DNA from: Paraperlucidibaca sp.
GTDB taxonomy: Bacteria; Pseudomonadota; Gammaproteobacteria; Pseudomonadales; Moraxellaceae
DNA length: 64,000 nt
Direction: 5' to 3'
NCBI GenBank assembly: GCA_018066805.1
Contig: JAGPVX010000036.1
Coordinates: forward strand, 22,343 to 86,342
Of the stretch, positions 35,365-44,999 are shown one piece after another. The position numbers and the translations under genes were made by a program. The stretch's first letter is position 1. The number at the start of each line of letters is the position of its first letter. The notes beneath the pieces were generated by a model, which ran no database searches, was not told the DNA's origin, and saw only the letters and a program-made list of their open reading frames with translations.

Positions 35365-36318
35365 ATGCCCATCGCATCTGAGGCCGCTACATCGTTAGCG
35401 GCCGCTTCGCTGCCAGAGCTTTTAGTTCAGGCGCAGACTCGCTTTATACCTCTGCTGCAGGGCTTTCTCGCTCGCCATCAGGGCCATGATGAGCGGCTTA
35501 ACGCCGCCATCGACTACGCCATGGCCAATGGCGGCAAGCGCGTGCGACCAGCTTTAGCTTGGGGCGCGTGCTTAAGCGTCGGCGGCAGCTGGCAGGCCGC
35601 TGAATCGGCGGCATTATCCGTCGAGTGCATTCATGGCTACTCACTAGTGCACGACGACTTACCCTGCATGGATGACGATAATCTGCGCCGTGGCCAGCCC
35701 ACCTGCCATCGCCAGTTCGATGAGGCCACAGCACTTTTAGCCGGCGATGCGCTGCAAGCTCTGGCCTTTTGCGCACTAAGCGACGGGCTAGTTGATGCGC
35801 CGAAGGCAGACGCGGCACGCGTATCCTCAAGCGCACACGCACTAATCGCCGCCGAGCAAACGCGCGCACTGGCTCAGGCCGCACGCGACATGGTTTATGG
35901 CCAACGCCTCGACCTCGCCGCCGAAGGCCAAAGCATCACCGTCGATGCCCTCAGCCAAATTCATCGCTACAAGACCGGCGCTCTGATTCGCGCCGCCGTG
36001 CGTTTAGGCGCGCTTGCTGGCAACGCCAGCGAGGCTCAACTCGCAGCACTTGATCATTACGCCGATGCTTTAGGTCTAGCCTTCCAAGTCCACGATGACG
36101 TGCTTGATGTCATCGGCGACACCGCCACGCTTGGCAAGCAATCTGGCGCCGACGCCGCACATGCGAAAGCCACCTACCCTGCACTACTGGGCTTAGGAGC
36201 AGCGCAAGCTTTAGCGCGCCAACTCACCGATGATGCCTTGGCCGCACTCGCGCCATTGGGCGAGCCCGCAGAACCATTACGCACGCTGGCAAACTACTTA
36301 CTCGCGCGCGATCACTGA
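35365..36318 (+). CDS. ispA: Farnesyl diphosphate synthase (polyprenyl synthetase)
   Basis: The protein has 317 residues. The first aspartate-rich motif is DDLPCMDDD and the second is [18 protein letters not shown] near the N-terminus binds IPP, and YKTGALI is the conserved Lys segment. IspA condenses IPP with DMAPP and GPP to farnesyl diphosphate for quinones and undecaprenol. The two residues between the Asp pairs of the first motif fit short-chain (C15) products. It lies between xseB and dxs; dxs follows 41 nt later with its own -10-like TATAAT. Confidence 0.95.
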   Translation: MPIASEAATSLAAASLPELLVQAQTRFIPLLQGFLARHQGHDERLNAAIDYAMANGGKRVRPALAWGACLSVGGSWQAAESAALSVECIHGYSLVHDDLPCMDDDNLRRGQPTCHRQFDEATALLAGDALQALAFCALSDGLVDAPKADAARVSSSAHALIAAEQTRALAQAARDMVYGQRLDLAAEGQSITVDALSQIHRYKTGALIRAAVRLGALAGNASEAQLAALDHYADALGLAFQVHDDVLDVIGDTATLGKQSGADAAHAKATYPALLGLGAAQALARQLTDDALAALAPLGEPAEPLRTLANYLLARDH

Positions 36319-36359
36319 CGAATGGGTATAATTCGCCCATCTGCTCAGGAAGGCCTCTG

Positions 36360-38351
36360 ATGTTCCACGAAATTCCGCTGAATCGACCGCTTACGCCCCT
36401 GCTCGACCAAGTGCCGACGCCGGATAAACTGCGTGAGTTGCCGGTCGACGCGCTGCCTGAACTGGCCCGCGAATTACGCGAGTTTATGCTCTGGAGCACG
36501 GGTCAAACAGGCGGTCACTTTGGTGCCGGCCTCGGCGTTATTGAGCTCACCATTGCCCTGCATTATGTCTACAACACGCCTCAGGACAGAGTTGTCTGGG
36601 ACGTTGGCCATCAGACCTATCCGCACAAAATTTTAACTGGTCGCAAAGAGCAAATGCTCACCATGCGCCAGCAAGATGGCCTCGCCGCGTTTCCACGCCG
36701 CGAAGAATCGCCTTACGACACCTTTGGCGTTGGCCACTCGTCAACATCGATTTCTGCCGCACTGGGTATGGCACGTGCCGCCGAGCTCACTGGCAGTGAG
36801 CGTAAAGTGGTTGCCGTTATTGGCGATGGCGCAATGACGGCGGGCATGGCCTTCGAAGCGCTAAATGACGCTGCACATCAAAATGCCAATATGCTGGTGA
36901 TTTTGAACGACAACCAAATGTCGATTTCAAATGCAGTCGGCGGCCTGTCGAATTATTTCTCGCGTATTTGGGCAAGCAAAAGCTATATCGCGCTACGTGA
37001 AGGCGGCAAGCGCGTGCTGCAATCGATGCCTACCGCGATGAACTTTGTTCGTCGCACCGAAGAACAAATGAAGACCATGGTCACCGATGCGCCCGGCGCC
37101 TTGTTTGAGTCCATCGGCTTTAACTATGTTGGCCCGATTGATGGTCATAATCTCGACGAGCTAATCGAGACCATCGCCAATTTAAGCGAGGCGAAAGGGC
37201 CGCAGCTGCTGCATGTGTTTACCACCAAAGGTAAAGGTTTTGCGCCGGCCGAAGCTGACCCAATTAGCTATCACGCGATTAGCAAAATTGCGCCAGTGAC
37301 CGAGCGTGCAGCAGAGCCCACTGCTAAGGCGAAGAAAACAGCGGCTAGTTCTATTGATGCCACAGCCAGCGCCGCTCATGTAGTTGCGGCTGTCGCGCCG
37401 AAGCCGAAAAAATACTCCGATGTTTTCGGCGACTGGCTTTGCGCAGCTGCCGCGAAAGACTTGCGCTTGGTCGGCATCACGCCAGCCATGTGCGAAGGCT
37501 CAGGCATGGTGAGTTTTGCCGCACAATATCCCGAGCGCTATCACGACGTGGCGATTGCCGAGCAGCACGCAGTAACCTTTGCCGCCGGCCTCGCCTGCGA
37601 AGGTTTGAAACCCGTTGTCGCCATCTACTCGACGTTTCTACAACGCGGCTATGACCAGCTCATTCACGACGTTGCCCTGCAAAATCTCGATGTCACTTTT
37701 GCCATCGATCGTGCCGGCTTAGTTGGCGAAGATGGTCCGACGCATGCCGGCGCCTACGACCTTGCCTTCCTGCGCTGCATCCCCAATATGATCATCGCCG
37801 CGCCCAGCGATGAAGCCGAATGCCACGCCCTGCTCGAAGCCGCGTGGCAACACCAAGGCCCATCGGCGGTGCGCTATCCGCGCGGTACCGGCACTGGCGC
37901 AGCTATCAACGCAAGCGCTGAGCTGCCAGCCATTGGCCGCGCACGCACGCTACGTCGTGGCGTTGAAGTTGCCATCCTAAACTTCGGCTCGCGCCTAGAA
38001 GCCGTGGCACAGGCCGCCGATGAGCTAAAAAAACTAGGTCTAGCAACGCCCACCATCGTTGATATGCGCTGGGTAAAACCGCTAGATGAAGCCTGCTTAG
38101 TCGAACTTGCCAACAGCCACAGCCTATTGGTCAGCGTTGAAGAGCACGCGGTGATGGGCGGAGCCGGCTCAGCTGTCGGCGAGTGGCTGCACGCCAATGG
38201 CTACCACTGCGGCCTACTCACCATCGGCATTCGCGACGCCTATATCGAACACGCCTCGCCTGTGCAAATGCATGCCGCCTGCGGTCTCGATCGCGATGGC
38301 ATTGTGCGCGCCATCGGCGAACGCCTTGCTCGCACGCAGCTCGGCCACTAA
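36360..38351 (+). CDS. dxs: 1-deoxy-D-xylulose-5-phosphate synthase
   Basis: The protein has 663 residues, about 40 longer than E. coli Dxs. The thiamine-diphosphate motif is [31 protein letters not shown] (155-184), catalytic His residues sit in [10 protein letters not shown] and GVGHSS, and the transketolase-like half has [10 protein letters not shown] and [13 protein letters not shown]. An Ala/Lys-rich linker at about 311-350, absent from most Dxs proteins, accounts for the extra length. Dxs makes DXP from pyruvate and glyceraldehyde-3-phosphate, the first step of the MEP pathway feeding IspA. A perfect TATAAT (36327-36332) lies in the ispA-dxs gap. Confidence 0.96.
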   Translation: MFHEIPLNRPLTPLLDQVPTPDKLRELPVDALPELARELREFMLWSTGQTGGHFGAGLGVIELTIALHYVYNTPQDRVVWDVGHQTYPHKILTGRKEQMLTMRQQDGLAAFPRREESPYDTFGVGHSSTSISAALGMARAAELTGSERKVVAVIGDGAMTAGMAFEALNDAAHQNANMLVILNDNQMSISNAVGGLSNYFSRIWASKSYIALREGGKRVLQSMPTAMNFVRRTEEQMKTMVTDAPGALFESIGFNYVGPIDGHNLDELIETIANLSEAKGPQLLHVFTTKGKGFAPAEADPISYHAISKIAPVTERAAEPTAKAKKTAASSIDATASAAHVVAAVAPKPKKYSDVFGDWLCAAAAKDLRLVGITPAMCEGSGMVSFAAQYPERYHDVAIAEQHAVTFAAGLACEGLKPVVAIYSTFLQRGYDQLIHDVALQNLDVTFAIDRAGLVGEDGPTHAGAYDLAFLRCIPNMIIAAPSDEAECHALLEAAWQHQGPSAVRYPRGTGTGAAINASAELPAIGRARTLRRGVEVAILNFGSRLEAVAQAADELKKLGLATPTIVDMRWVKPLDEACLVELANSHSLLVSVEEHAVMGGAGSAVGEWLHANGYHCGLLTIGIRDAYIEHASPVQMHAACGLDRDGIVRAIGERLARTQLGH

Positions 38352-38387
38352 AAACTGTCACTGGGCGCAAGCCACTTGACCCCGCCT

Positions 38388-38429
38388 TCGACTTAGGCCA
38401 TGACTCGATAACCATAGTCGCTAAGTCGA
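38388..38429. other. Inverted repeat between dxs and the CBS gene
   Basis: TCGACTTAG (38388-38396) and CTAAGTCGA (38421-38429) are perfect 9-bp arms. An inner GACT/AGTC pair makes a nested stem-loop. It lies between dxs and the CBS protein start (38439). It has no T-run, so terminator activity is uncertain; it could be an operator. Confidence 0.4.
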
Positions 38430-38438
38430 GGTCGCTAG

Positions 38439-38867
38439 ATGCTGCATGATATCCGTGTCGACCATTACATGGCTAAACAGCCCATCGTGCTCAGCCCTGA
38501 AGTGAGCATCGATGCCGCCATCAAAACCCTGCTGCAGCACAAAATATCTGGCGCGCCCGTGGTTCAAAATGGCGAACTAATTGGTATGTTTTCTGAGGCT
38601 GACTGCCTGGGCGACCTTTTGCAGTCGGGTTATTACGACATGAGCTCAGGCTTAGTGCGCGATGTCATGAGTATTGGCATCGACTCCATTCATCCTAGCC
38701 AAAGTATTTTAGACGCTGCTGATTTGTTTCAGAAACGTGGGCGCCGACGCTTGCCTGTAGTTGATGACTTGGGCGTGGTGGTCGGTCAGATTAGTCGCCG
38801 CGATGTGCTGCGCGCACTCCATGATCTTGCGCAAAAACGAGACCCTGCTAGCGCAGTGGCTACTTAA
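38439..38867 (+). CDS. CBS-domain-pair protein
   Basis: The protein has 142 residues and is almost entirely two CBS motifs (about 5-60 and 72-130). The first is preceded by DYMAKQPIVLSPEVSIDAAI-like text and the second by VRDVMSIGIDSIHPSQSIL. GAPVV and RRRLPVV are the core beta-strand signatures. Such small proteins bind adenine nucleotides and act as energy or redox sensors for partner enzymes, but the partner is not evident. GAGG lies 7 nt before the ATG. It converges on trpS with a perfect hairpin between them. Confidence 0.9.
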   Translation: MLHDIRVDHYMAKQPIVLSPEVSIDAAIKTLLQHKISGAPVVQNGELIGMFSEADCLGDLLQSGYYDMSSGLVRDVMSIGIDSIHPSQSILDAADLFQKRGRRRLPVVDDLGVVVGQISRRDVLRALHDLAQKRDPASAVAT

Positions 38868-38878
38868 CTAGCCACTGC
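38853..38878. terminator. Hairpin between convergent CBS and trpS genes
   Basis: Perfect 10-bp arms GCAGTGGCTA (38853-38862) and TAGCCACTGC (38869-38878) enclose a 6-nt loop that contains most of the CBS stop codon. It serves convergent genes, but lacks a U-run, so Rho-independent activity is uncertain. Confidence 0.45.
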
Positions 38879-38889
38879 CGCCTGGGCAG

Positions 38890-40221
38890 TTAATCTTCTA
38901 AAGCGCGCAGTTCGGCTAAGGCGATAACCGCAGCATCAGCCAGCTCCGCTTCGCACTCAGCCACCAATACGCCAGCCTGCCACAGCGCACAAGCAGACTC
39001 GCTGCTCTGCCATTCATCACTGCCTTGAATCATGGCTTTCGCCGCTAGACCGGCACTTTTGCCATCGGCAAAGGCGATGCTGGTTAGCAGCACATCGCCG
39101 GCGGCATTGCGCAGACGGAAACGGAACTGACCATCACTATCGCGAGCACTAACCACGCGCGCAGCATTCGTCGTTTTTTTCACTTTCGCTGTGCTGTTAG
39201 CCGCTTTGCTACGAAAGCTTTGCAAGCCTACTGCTTCGCGTAATTCCGCTAAAAATGGTTGCGCAATCGCACGCGCTTTAGCCGCGCCTGCTAGCAAGAT
39301 ATCTTCAAGATCATCTGGTCGTTGCAGCAAGGCATTGTAGTGCTCGCGACCCGGCGCTAGCTCGGCATCGAGCAAGGCAAAGAGCTGTTGCTTGGCATCG
39401 CCCCAGCCCATGCCATCGAGCAGGCTCTGGCGGAACTCGGCGCTGGACTCATTGCTGGCAAAGCCACGATAGATTTGGAATAGATGCGAACTGTCGGCAT
39501 CCTTGGCCTCACCGGGCAAACGCGAGTCGGTAACGATGCGCGAAATTGCAGCTTTCAACTGCTTCGCGGTAGAAAATAGCGGGATGGTGTTGTCGTAGCT
39601 TTTCGACATTTTGCGGCCATCAAGACCGGGTAGCGTCGCCACTTGCTCATCAACAACAGCATCGGGCAGCGTGAAATAGTCGCGACCTTTGCCGAAGACA
39701 TGGTTAAAGCGTTGGGCGATATCACGCGCCATTTCCACATGCTGAATTTGGTCGCGACCGACCGGAACGCGATGGGCATTGAACAGCAAAATATCGGCGG
39801 CCATTAGCACAGGATAGCTATACAGACCCATGGTCACGCCGGCATCGGCATCTTGGCCTGCATCGACATTCGCCGTTACTGCAGCCTTATAGGCGTGCGC
39901 ACGATTCAACAAGCCTTTGCCAGCAACACAAGTCAGCAGCCAGTTCAGCTCGGTGGTTTCAGGAATATCTGATTGCCGATAAAACGTGGCGCGCTCAGCA
40001 TCCAAGCCACAGGCCAACCACGTTGCGGCGATAGACAAGCGCGACTGAGCGATGCGCGCGGGGTCATCGCATTTGATCAGCGCGTGATAGTCGGCGAGAA
40101 AATAAAAGGCATCGACACCGCTCTCGCGGCTAGCGGCAACCGCTGGGCGAATAGCGCCGGCGTAATTACCCAAATGTGGGATGCCGGTAGTGGTAATGCC
40201 GGTGAGAACACGCACGCTCAT
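38890..40221 (-). CDS. trpS: Tryptophanyl-tRNA synthetase with C-terminal extension
   Basis: The protein has 443 residues. The HIGH-like motif is [10 protein letters not shown] (about 12-21) and the KMSKS loop is [10 protein letters not shown] (about 202-211). The class I core ends near residue 335. A Lys/Ala/Thr-rich linker follows, then an about 75-residue domain beginning GQFRFRLRN with a DUF1508/YegP-like pattern, also seen in some Pseudomonas TrpS proteins. It charges tRNA-Trp. The start overlaps the ribA stop (ATGA), so it is the last gene of the rib block. Confidence 0.95.
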   Translation of the reverse strand: MSVRVLTGITTTGIPHLGNYAGAIRPAVAASRESGVDAFYFLADYHALIKCDDPARIAQSRLSIAATWLACGLDAERATFYRQSDIPETTELNWLLTCVAGKGLLNRAHAYKAAVTANVDAGQDADAGVTMGLYSYPVLMAADILLFNAHRVPVGRDQIQHVEMARDIAQRFNHVFGKGRDYFTLPDAVVDEQVATLPGLDGRKMSKSYDNTIPLFSTAKQLKAAISRIVTDSRLPGEAKDADSSHLFQIYRGFASNESSAEFRQSLLDGMGWGDAKQQLFALLDAELAPGREHYNALLQRPDDLEDILLAGAAKARAIAQPFLAELREAVGLQSFRSKAANSTAKVKKTTNAARVVSARDSDGQFRFRLRNAAGDVLLTSIAFADGKSAGLAAKAMIQGSDEWQSSESACALWQAGVLVAECEAELADAAVIALAELRALED

Positions 40222-40817
40222 GACTTCTCCGGCGCCAGCATATGGCCCATTTTATCGGTCTTAGTTTGCATATAGCCTTCGTTGTGCGGGTTGCCGCCAA
40301 CAAACAAAGCCACGCGCTCAATGACATCGATGCCTACAGCACGCAGGCCATCAACCTTCTTTGGGTTATTAGTTAGCAGGCGCACACGAGTTACGCCTAA
40401 ATGCCGCAGCATGTCTTCGCACATGGCGTATTCGCGTAAATCAGCGCCAAAACCGAGTTGCTCATTGGCCTCAACGGTGTCGGCACCAGCATCTTGCAAG
40501 GCATAGGCGCGGATTTTATTGACCAGACCAATGCCTCGGCCTTCTTGTCGTAAATACAAAATAACGCCGCGACCTAACTCACTGATTTGCTGCATGGCGG
40601 CATGTAACTGCGGGCCGCAATCGCAACGCAAACTGCCAAAGCTGTCCCCCGTTAAGCACTCCGAATGCACGCGCATTAGCACTGGCTCGCCGTCATCAAG
40701 CGTGCCCATGCTCAGGGCAATATGCTCTTTGCCAGAGGCGCTATCTTGGAATGCATGAATGGAAAACTCGCCAAACTGTGTCGGCAAGCGGGATGCAGCT
40801 ACAAATTCAAAGGCCAC
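40218..40817 (-). CDS. ribA: GTP cyclohydrolase II
   Basis: The protein has 199 residues from a GTG at 40817, with GGAG 8 nt upstream. A longer open frame to 41039 would overlap pgpA and adds sequence without RibA character. All three zinc cysteines are present in [20 protein letters not shown], followed by [11 protein letters not shown] and [12 protein letters not shown]. It opens GTP to the first riboflavin precursor (formate and pyrophosphate released). Because the RibA-like half of the ribB product is degenerate, this gene must supply the activity. A long hairpin at 40836-40876 sits just before the ribosome-binding site. Confidence 0.95.
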   Translation of the reverse strand: MAFEFVAASRLPTQFGEFSIHAFQDSASGKEHIALSMGTLDDGEPVLMRVHSECLTGDSFGSLRCDCGPQLHAAMQQISELGRGVILYLRQEGRGIGLVNKIRAYALQDAGADTVEANEQLGFGADLREYAMCEDMLRHLGVTRVRLLTNNPKKVDGLRAVGIDVIERVALFVGGNPHNEGYMQTKTDKMGHMLAPEKS

Positions 40818-40835
40818 CAGATCGGCTCCGGTCAA

Positions 40836-40876
40836 CGCAGGGGGTGCAGAGTGTAGCAAAACTGCGCCCCTCTGCG
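40836..40876 (-). promoter_or_regulatory. Stable hairpin in the ribA leader
   Basis: CGCAG plus GGGGTGCAG (40836-40849) pairs with CTGCGCCCC, a bulged T and CTGCG (40862-40876) across a 12-nt loop, giving 14 pairs (one G-U in one strand) with a single bulge. In the ribA mRNA it ends 18 nt before the GTG, next to GGAG. It may be an attenuator or mRNA stabiliser; it does not resemble an FMN riboswitch. Confidence 0.5.
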
Positions 40877-40905
40877 GCAGACTCGCATGCAGAGAAGTAT
40901 GCGTG

Positions 40906-41433
40906 TTATTGCACGATACCAAACCAGCCAGCTTCGGCTGCGGGCAAATACGGCAGAATGAAATAGAGCACGATAGCGGCCATAGCGCCGGCAATAATAT
41001 CGTCGAGCATGATGCCAAGGCCGCCATGCACATGGCCATCGGCCCAGCTCACCGGCCATGGCTTCCAAATATCGAAGAGGCGAAACAGGCCAAAGCCGAG
41101 CAGTACGGCAATAACGTGGTGGGTGTCCCAGTTCAGCAGTGGCACCACGGGGATTAGCGCAATCCATTGGCCAACAAACTCATCCCAAACGATGCCTGGA
41201 TGGTCGTGCACGCCCATATGTTTAGCGGCCTCACCACAAATGGCAACGCCGGCGACAGCGGCAATAGCCACCCAAATCAGGTACACCGGCAAGGGGAAAC
41301 TGGCGAATGCGGCAAACCAAACCACGGCGAGCGCAGAGCCAACAGTGCCTGGAGCTTTCGGACTGCGGCCTGAGCCAAAACCATAGGCTAATAAATCCAG
41401 CGCACGCGGTAAGCGTGGCAGCGGCTGTGTCAT
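40906..41433 (-). CDS. pgpA: Phosphatidylglycerophosphatase A
   Basis: The protein has 175 residues from the ATG at 41433, the length of E. coli PgpA; an alternative ATG at 41475 would overlap thiL by 32 nt. [16 protein letters not shown] is the family signature, [10 protein letters not shown] carries the catalytic Asp-Glu pair, and [11 protein letters not shown] and [14 protein letters not shown] are further conserved segments. Four hydrophobic spans are visible. It dephosphorylates phosphatidylglycerol-phosphate in the inner membrane. It lies in the usual thiL-pgpA order. Confidence 0.94.
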   Translation of the reverse strand: MTQPLPRLPRALDLLAYGFGSGRSPKAPGTVGSALAVVWFAAFASFPLPVYLIWVAIAAVAGVAICGEAAKHMGVHDHPGIVWDEFVGQWIALIPVVPLLNWDTHHVIAVLLGFGLFRLFDIWKPWPVSWADGHVHGGLGIMLDDIIAGAMAAIVLYFILPYLPAAEAGWFGIVQ

Positions 41434-41443
41434 GCGCGCGTAC

Positions 41444-42511
41444 TCAAAAGTGCTGATATCCAGCGAGGCCTTCATGCTCCCAAGCCTTGCCTTGCTTGGT
41501 CAAGCGCAAGCCGAGAGTTTTCGTCACTTTACCGATGGCTGTGAGCTTAGATTTTATTGCCGGCGTGTTATCGAGCTGCTGCCATTTATCTGGCGGGATG
41601 GTCAGCAGTAGCTCGTAATCATCGCCGGCGCTTAAGGCCCAATCACGCGCTTGCGCATGGGCTTTCAGGCTGGTGCGAGCATACGCTTTCAGCGCATCAG
41701 AAAAAGGCAGATTGTCGACTTCAAGCTCTGCGCCCACGCCTGAAGCCGCGAGCAGATGGCCAAGGTCCTGCAAGAGACCATCAGAAATATCCATACCGGC
41801 GCTGGCGAAACCACGAACGCCCACACCTGAGTTTATGCGCGGTGATGGCCGATTGAGCCGATCGAGGAGGTAGTCTTGGTGATCATCGGAAAGGTTGAGT
41901 AGCGCTTCATCGGCGAGCGCAGCAGCCGTGGCATCTGAAGCCAACGGCAAGCTCGCTTGTTTAAACGCATGCAGCGCCAGCGCCAAACCAGCGCCAGCAT
42001 CGCCCAAAGTTCCGGTGGCACAAATCACATCGCCAATTTGAGCCGTGCTGCGCCGTAAAGCATAACGCTGCTCAACGCTGCCCATTGCGGTAATGGTTAC
42101 CGACAATGGCCCACGCGTGGTGTCACCGCCAACCAAGGGCAGCTCATAGATGTCGGCTAAATTCCAAAATCCTGTGGAAAATGCCGCCAGCCACGATTCA
42201 TCTGCCTCGGGCAAAGTCAGATTTAGCGTCACCGCTAATGGGGTAGCGGACATCGCCGCCAGGTCAGAGAGATTCACCGCCAGCGCCTTCCAAGCTATAT
42301 CGCCAGGGTCGGCATTGGGCAAGAAGTGTCGGCCAGCAACCAGCGTATCGGTGGTCACCACCAAGCGCTCGCCTTCAGGCACTTCCAGCAGCGCAGCATC
42401 ATCGCCAATGCCCAAAATCACTTGCGGTGCGCCCACGCTTGGATGCCCCGGCACAGTGATTTTGTCGCGAACAAAGTAGCGGCGAATCAACTCAAACTCA
42501 CCGATGCTCAC
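41444..42511 (-). CDS. thiL: Thiamine-monophosphate kinase
   Basis: The protein has 355 residues, about 30 longer than E. coli ThiL because of an insertion around residues 185-220 (Ala/Leu/Asp-rich). N-terminal GEFELIRRYF, GIGDDAALL, VTTDTLVAGRHF and VGGDTTRGPL match the PurM-like ATPase fold. ASAGMDISDGLLQDL and WALSAGDDYELLLTIP are the late signatures. It phosphorylates thiamine monophosphate to the diphosphate cofactor needed by Dxs and others. It lies 50 nt after nusB in the order nusB-thiL-pgpA. Confidence 0.95.
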   Translation of the reverse strand: MSIGEFELIRRYFVRDKITVPGHPSVGAPQVILGIGDDAALLEVPEGERLVVTTDTLVAGRHFLPNADPGDIAWKALAVNLSDLAAMSATPLAVTLNLTLPEADESWLAAFSTGFWNLADIYELPLVGGDTTRGPLSVTITAMGSVEQRYALRRSTAQIGDVICATGTLGDAGAGLALALHAFKQASLPLASDATAAALADEALLNLSDDHQDYLLDRLNRPSPRINSGVGVRGFASAGMDISDGLLQDLGHLLAASGVGAELEVDNLPFSDALKAYARTSLKAHAQARDWALSAGDDYELLLTIPPDKWQQLDNTPAIKSKLTAIGKVTKTLGLRLTKQGKAWEHEGLAGYQHF

Positions 42512-42561
42512 TGTGCAAAACTCCGCATAGCTGGCATCGCTGAGCTGAAAAGCATCATGAA

Positions 42562-43002
42562 TTAATCAAGCTCATGCCGGCGTAAGCTCTGCGCCAACTG
42601 ATCCAAAATACCGTTGATGTATTTATGTGATTCGGTCGCACCAAAGGTTTTCGCCAGCTCAATGCTCTCGTTAATCACCACGCGATAAGGCACGTCGACA
42701 CGATGCTGAAGCTCGAAACTGCCAATGCGCAAAATCGCCAACTCCACTGGGTCTAGCGCAGAAAACTCGCGGTCGAGCAGCGGCGTAAACAATTCGTCGA
42801 GTTCGGCATGGATCGGTGGCACGCCATGCAGCAGATCATGAAAATAATCCAAATCAACTTTGTGCATGGCATTTTCGACGCGATAACGCGCCTCGATTTC
42901 AAATGCCGGGTTACCAGACATTTGCCATTCATAGAGTCCCTGCAACGCGAAACGCCGGGCCTTACGGCGCGCTGCAGGATTGAGGCCAGGGCTTGCGCTC
43001 AC
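42562..43002 (-). CDS. nusB: Transcription antitermination factor NusB
   Basis: The protein has 146 residues, with a GTG start 3 nt after the ribH stop. [17 protein letters not shown] is the Arg-rich RNA-binding N-terminus. [33 protein letters not shown] and the [13 protein letters not shown] end are conserved NusB segments. NusB binds boxA RNA with NusE (S10) for rRNA antitermination. Its coupling to the lumazine synthase gene is the common gammaproteobacterial arrangement. Confidence 0.96.
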   Translation of the reverse strand: MSASPGLNPAARRKARRFALQGLYEWQMSGNPAFEIEARYRVENAMHKVDLDYFHDLLHGVPPIHAELDELFTPLLDREFSALDPVELAILRIGSFELQHRVDVPYRVVINESIELAKTFGATESHKYINGILDQLAQSLRRHELD

Positions 43003-43005
43003 GAG

Positions 43006-43479
43006 TTAACCTACCGCCTTTAGTAGCGAAATCATCTCGATGGCAACCATAGCTGCATCGGCGCCTTTATTGCCTGCTTTCGTGCCTGAACGCTCAATCG
43101 CTTGCTCAATGGAATCGACCGTTAGCACGCCAAAGCTCACTGGAATATCCGAGTCCAATGACACAACGCCCAAGCCTTTCGCGCATTCGCCAGCGACGAA
43201 ATCGAAGTGCGGTGTACCACCACGAATCACTGCGCCAAGTGCGATAACAGCATCGTATTTACCAGTAGCAATGAGCTTTTTCGCTACCAATGGCAGCTCC
43301 CACGCACCTGGTGCACGCACGACGGTGATGTTGTCGTCAGTCACGCCATGACGCTTTAGCGCGTCAAGTGCACCGCTGAGCAGTGATTCCACAACAAAGC
43401 TATTGAAACGGCCAACGGTGATCGCATAGCGGGCATTGGCGTTTTGGAAGTTACCTTCCAAGGTTTTGATTTGGCTCAT
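43006..43479 (-). CDS. ribH: 6,7-dimethyl-8-ribityllumazine synthase
   Basis: The protein has 157 residues. [56 protein letters not shown] and [27 protein letters not shown] are the lumazine synthase signatures, the HFDF His being catalytic. It condenses the RibB product with the ribitylaminouracil to lumazine, which RibE then dismutates. It lies 15 nt after ribB and 3 nt before nusB. Also called ribE in some nomenclatures. Confidence 0.97.
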   Translation of the reverse strand: MSQIKTLEGNFQNANARYAITVGRFNSFVVESLLSGALDALKRHGVTDDNITVVRAPGAWELPLVAKKLIATGKYDAVIALGAVIRGGTPHFDFVAGECAKGLGVVSLDSDIPVSFGVLTVDSIEQAIERSGTKAGNKGADAAMVAIEMISLLKAVG

Positions 43480-43494
43480 GGTTTATCCTCAGAT

Positions 43495-44598
43495 TTAATC
43501 AGTAGTAATGTATTCGACGATCTCAAGGCCAAAACCCGAGAGCGCATTAAATTTCATTGGCGAGCTCAGCAAACGCATTTTCGACACGCCTAAATCGCGC
43601 AAAATTTGCGAGCCAACACCGATAGTGCGGTACATGCCAGATGTCTCCGTCGTACGCGGACGCTCAGCAAAAAAACCTTCGATGTGTTCAATCATATCGG
43701 CGGCGCGATAGTCTTGGCTGAGCAGCACTAGCACGCCAGACTCGGCCTCGCTTATGGCTTTCAGGCTGCGCTGCATATTCCAACCCAAGCGACCGTTATA
43801 GCGAGCATGTAAAAGATCTCGCAACGGGCTTACGGCGTGCACACGTACTGTTGGCACAGCACCACTTCCAAGCTCACCTTTAACTAGAGCAATGTGTACA
43901 CCGTCGTTGTTGGCTTCGCGATATACGTGCAGCTGGAAGTCACCAAACTCAGTAGGCAGCGTGCGTGTCGACTCGCAAGCAACGGTTTGCTCATGCACCA
44001 TGCGGTAGTGAATTAAGTCGGCGATGGTGCCGATTTTCAGCCCATGCTCTTCGGCAAACTTTTCTAAATCAGGACGGCGCGCCATGGTGCCGTCGTCATT
44101 CATCACTTCACAAATAACACCGCTAGGATCAAGACCTGCTAGGCGCGCGAAGTCACAAGCAGCTTCGGTATGGCCAGCACGGTGCAAAACGCCGCCGGGC
44201 TCAGCCATCAATGGGAAGATGTGACCCGGCTGAACGATGTCTGCCGGCGTAGCATTTAGACCAGCAGCAGCCTGCACGGTGCGTGCGCGATCAGCAGCGG
44301 AAATACCAGTAGTGACACCGGTTGCCGCCTCAATAGATACGGTGAATTTCGTGCCATAGCCGGAGCCATTGGCTTGCACCATGAGGCCGAGATCGAGCTG
44401 CTGGCAACGCTCACGCGTCATCGGCATGCAAATTAAGCCGCGCGCATGACGCGCCATAAAATTGATGTGCTCGGCTTGGCAATGTGAGGCGGCCATGACG
44501 ATATCGCCTTCATTTTCGCGATCTTCGTCGTCCATCAACACCACCATTTTGCCTTGGCGTATGTCTTCAATCAGCGCTTCTACAGAATCAAGTTTCAT
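43495..44598 (-). CDS. ribB: 3,4-dihydroxy-2-butanone-4-phosphate synthase with degenerate RibA-like domain (RibBX)
   Basis: The protein has 367 residues. The N-terminal half (1 to about 202) is complete RibB: DDEDRENEGDIV acid cluster, ARGLICMPM, GTKFTVSIEAATGVTTGISAADRARTV, and HRAGHTEAACDFARLAG. The C-terminal half (about 205-367) aligns with GTP cyclohydrolase II in fold, but the zinc cysteine motif found in the true RibA here is replaced by VSPLRDLLHARY. The YLRQEGRG segment is likewise replaced by LLSQDYRA. It therefore cannot perform the RibA reaction, the RibBX variant known from Proteobacteria. RibB converts ribulose-5-phosphate to DHBP. Confidence 0.94.
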   Translation of the reverse strand: MKLDSVEALIEDIRQGKMVVLMDDEDRENEGDIVMAASHCQAEHINFMARHARGLICMPMTRERCQQLDLGLMVQANGSGYGTKFTVSIEAATGVTTGISAADRARTVQAAAGLNATPADIVQPGHIFPLMAEPGGVLHRAGHTEAACDFARLAGLDPSGVICEVMNDDGTMARRPDLEKFAEEHGLKIGTIADLIHYRMVHEQTVACESTRTLPTEFGDFQLHVYREANNDGVHIALVKGELGSGAVPTVRVHAVSPLRDLLHARYNGRLGWNMQRSLKAISEAESGVLVLLSQDYRAADMIEHIEGFFAERPRTTETSGMYRTIGVGSQILRDLGVSKMRLLSSPMKFNALSGFGLEIVEYITTD

Positions 44599-44639
44599 GC
44601 CTATCCTATCGAGTTAATGGCCGAGAAAAGGCCGGTTAA

Positions 44640-44999
44640 TTAGCGTGCCGTATTAACTTCACGAACACAGGCTTGGCGGATTTGGCGTACACCCTCGCCG
44701 AGGGCATTGCGAGGTAGGCGCCGATCAGGAGCCTCCCAAACACGTTCGTCTAACGCTAAAACATCGGTGATGCCAAAACGCGTTTCGCCACCGTAGGCGA
44801 AGGCGTCAAAAATGCAACGACACAAGGCTTCGCGCTGGCCAGCAGCTACGGTCGCATCTGTCATGCAGGTCTGCATAAACTGCTGCTCGCGGGCCGCCGC
44901 AAAATTGACAGCAAACGCCGAGGCAGGCATGAGCACAGTCACCAGTGTCGCCAACTTTAGGTGCTGCGAAAAAGTGTGCTTCATTTTAATGTGAGCCAT
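44640..44999 (-). CDS. Small secreted cysteine-containing protein inside the rib operon
   Basis: The protein has 119 residues from the ATG at 44999, which has GGAG 7 nt upstream and overlaps the ribE stop by 14 nt; ATGs at 45005 and 44984 are alternatives. A signal peptide ends in ASAFA. The mature part has Cys residues in QTCMTD, ALCRCIF and a late ACVRE, likely two disulfides. I do not recognise a family. Its place between ribE and ribB, with a 41-nt gap to ribB, makes it part of the riboflavin operon by position only. Confidence 0.7.
   Translation of the reverse strand: MAHIKMKHTFSQHLKLATLVTVLMPASAFAVNFAAAREQQFMQTCMTDATVAAGQREALCRCIFDAFAYGGETRFGITDVLALDERVWEAPDRRLPRNALGEGVRQIRQACVREVNTAR

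Noticed and set aside
40818..41039. Extended 273-residue ribA start
   Set aside because: It would overlap pgpA by 134 nt and add hydrophobic, Cys-rich residues unlike RibA. The GTG at 40817 has a proper ribosome-binding site.
44599..44640. FMN riboswitch in front of ribB
   Set aside because: The gap is only about 41 nt, too short for the multi-helix aptamer, and no conserved core is seen.
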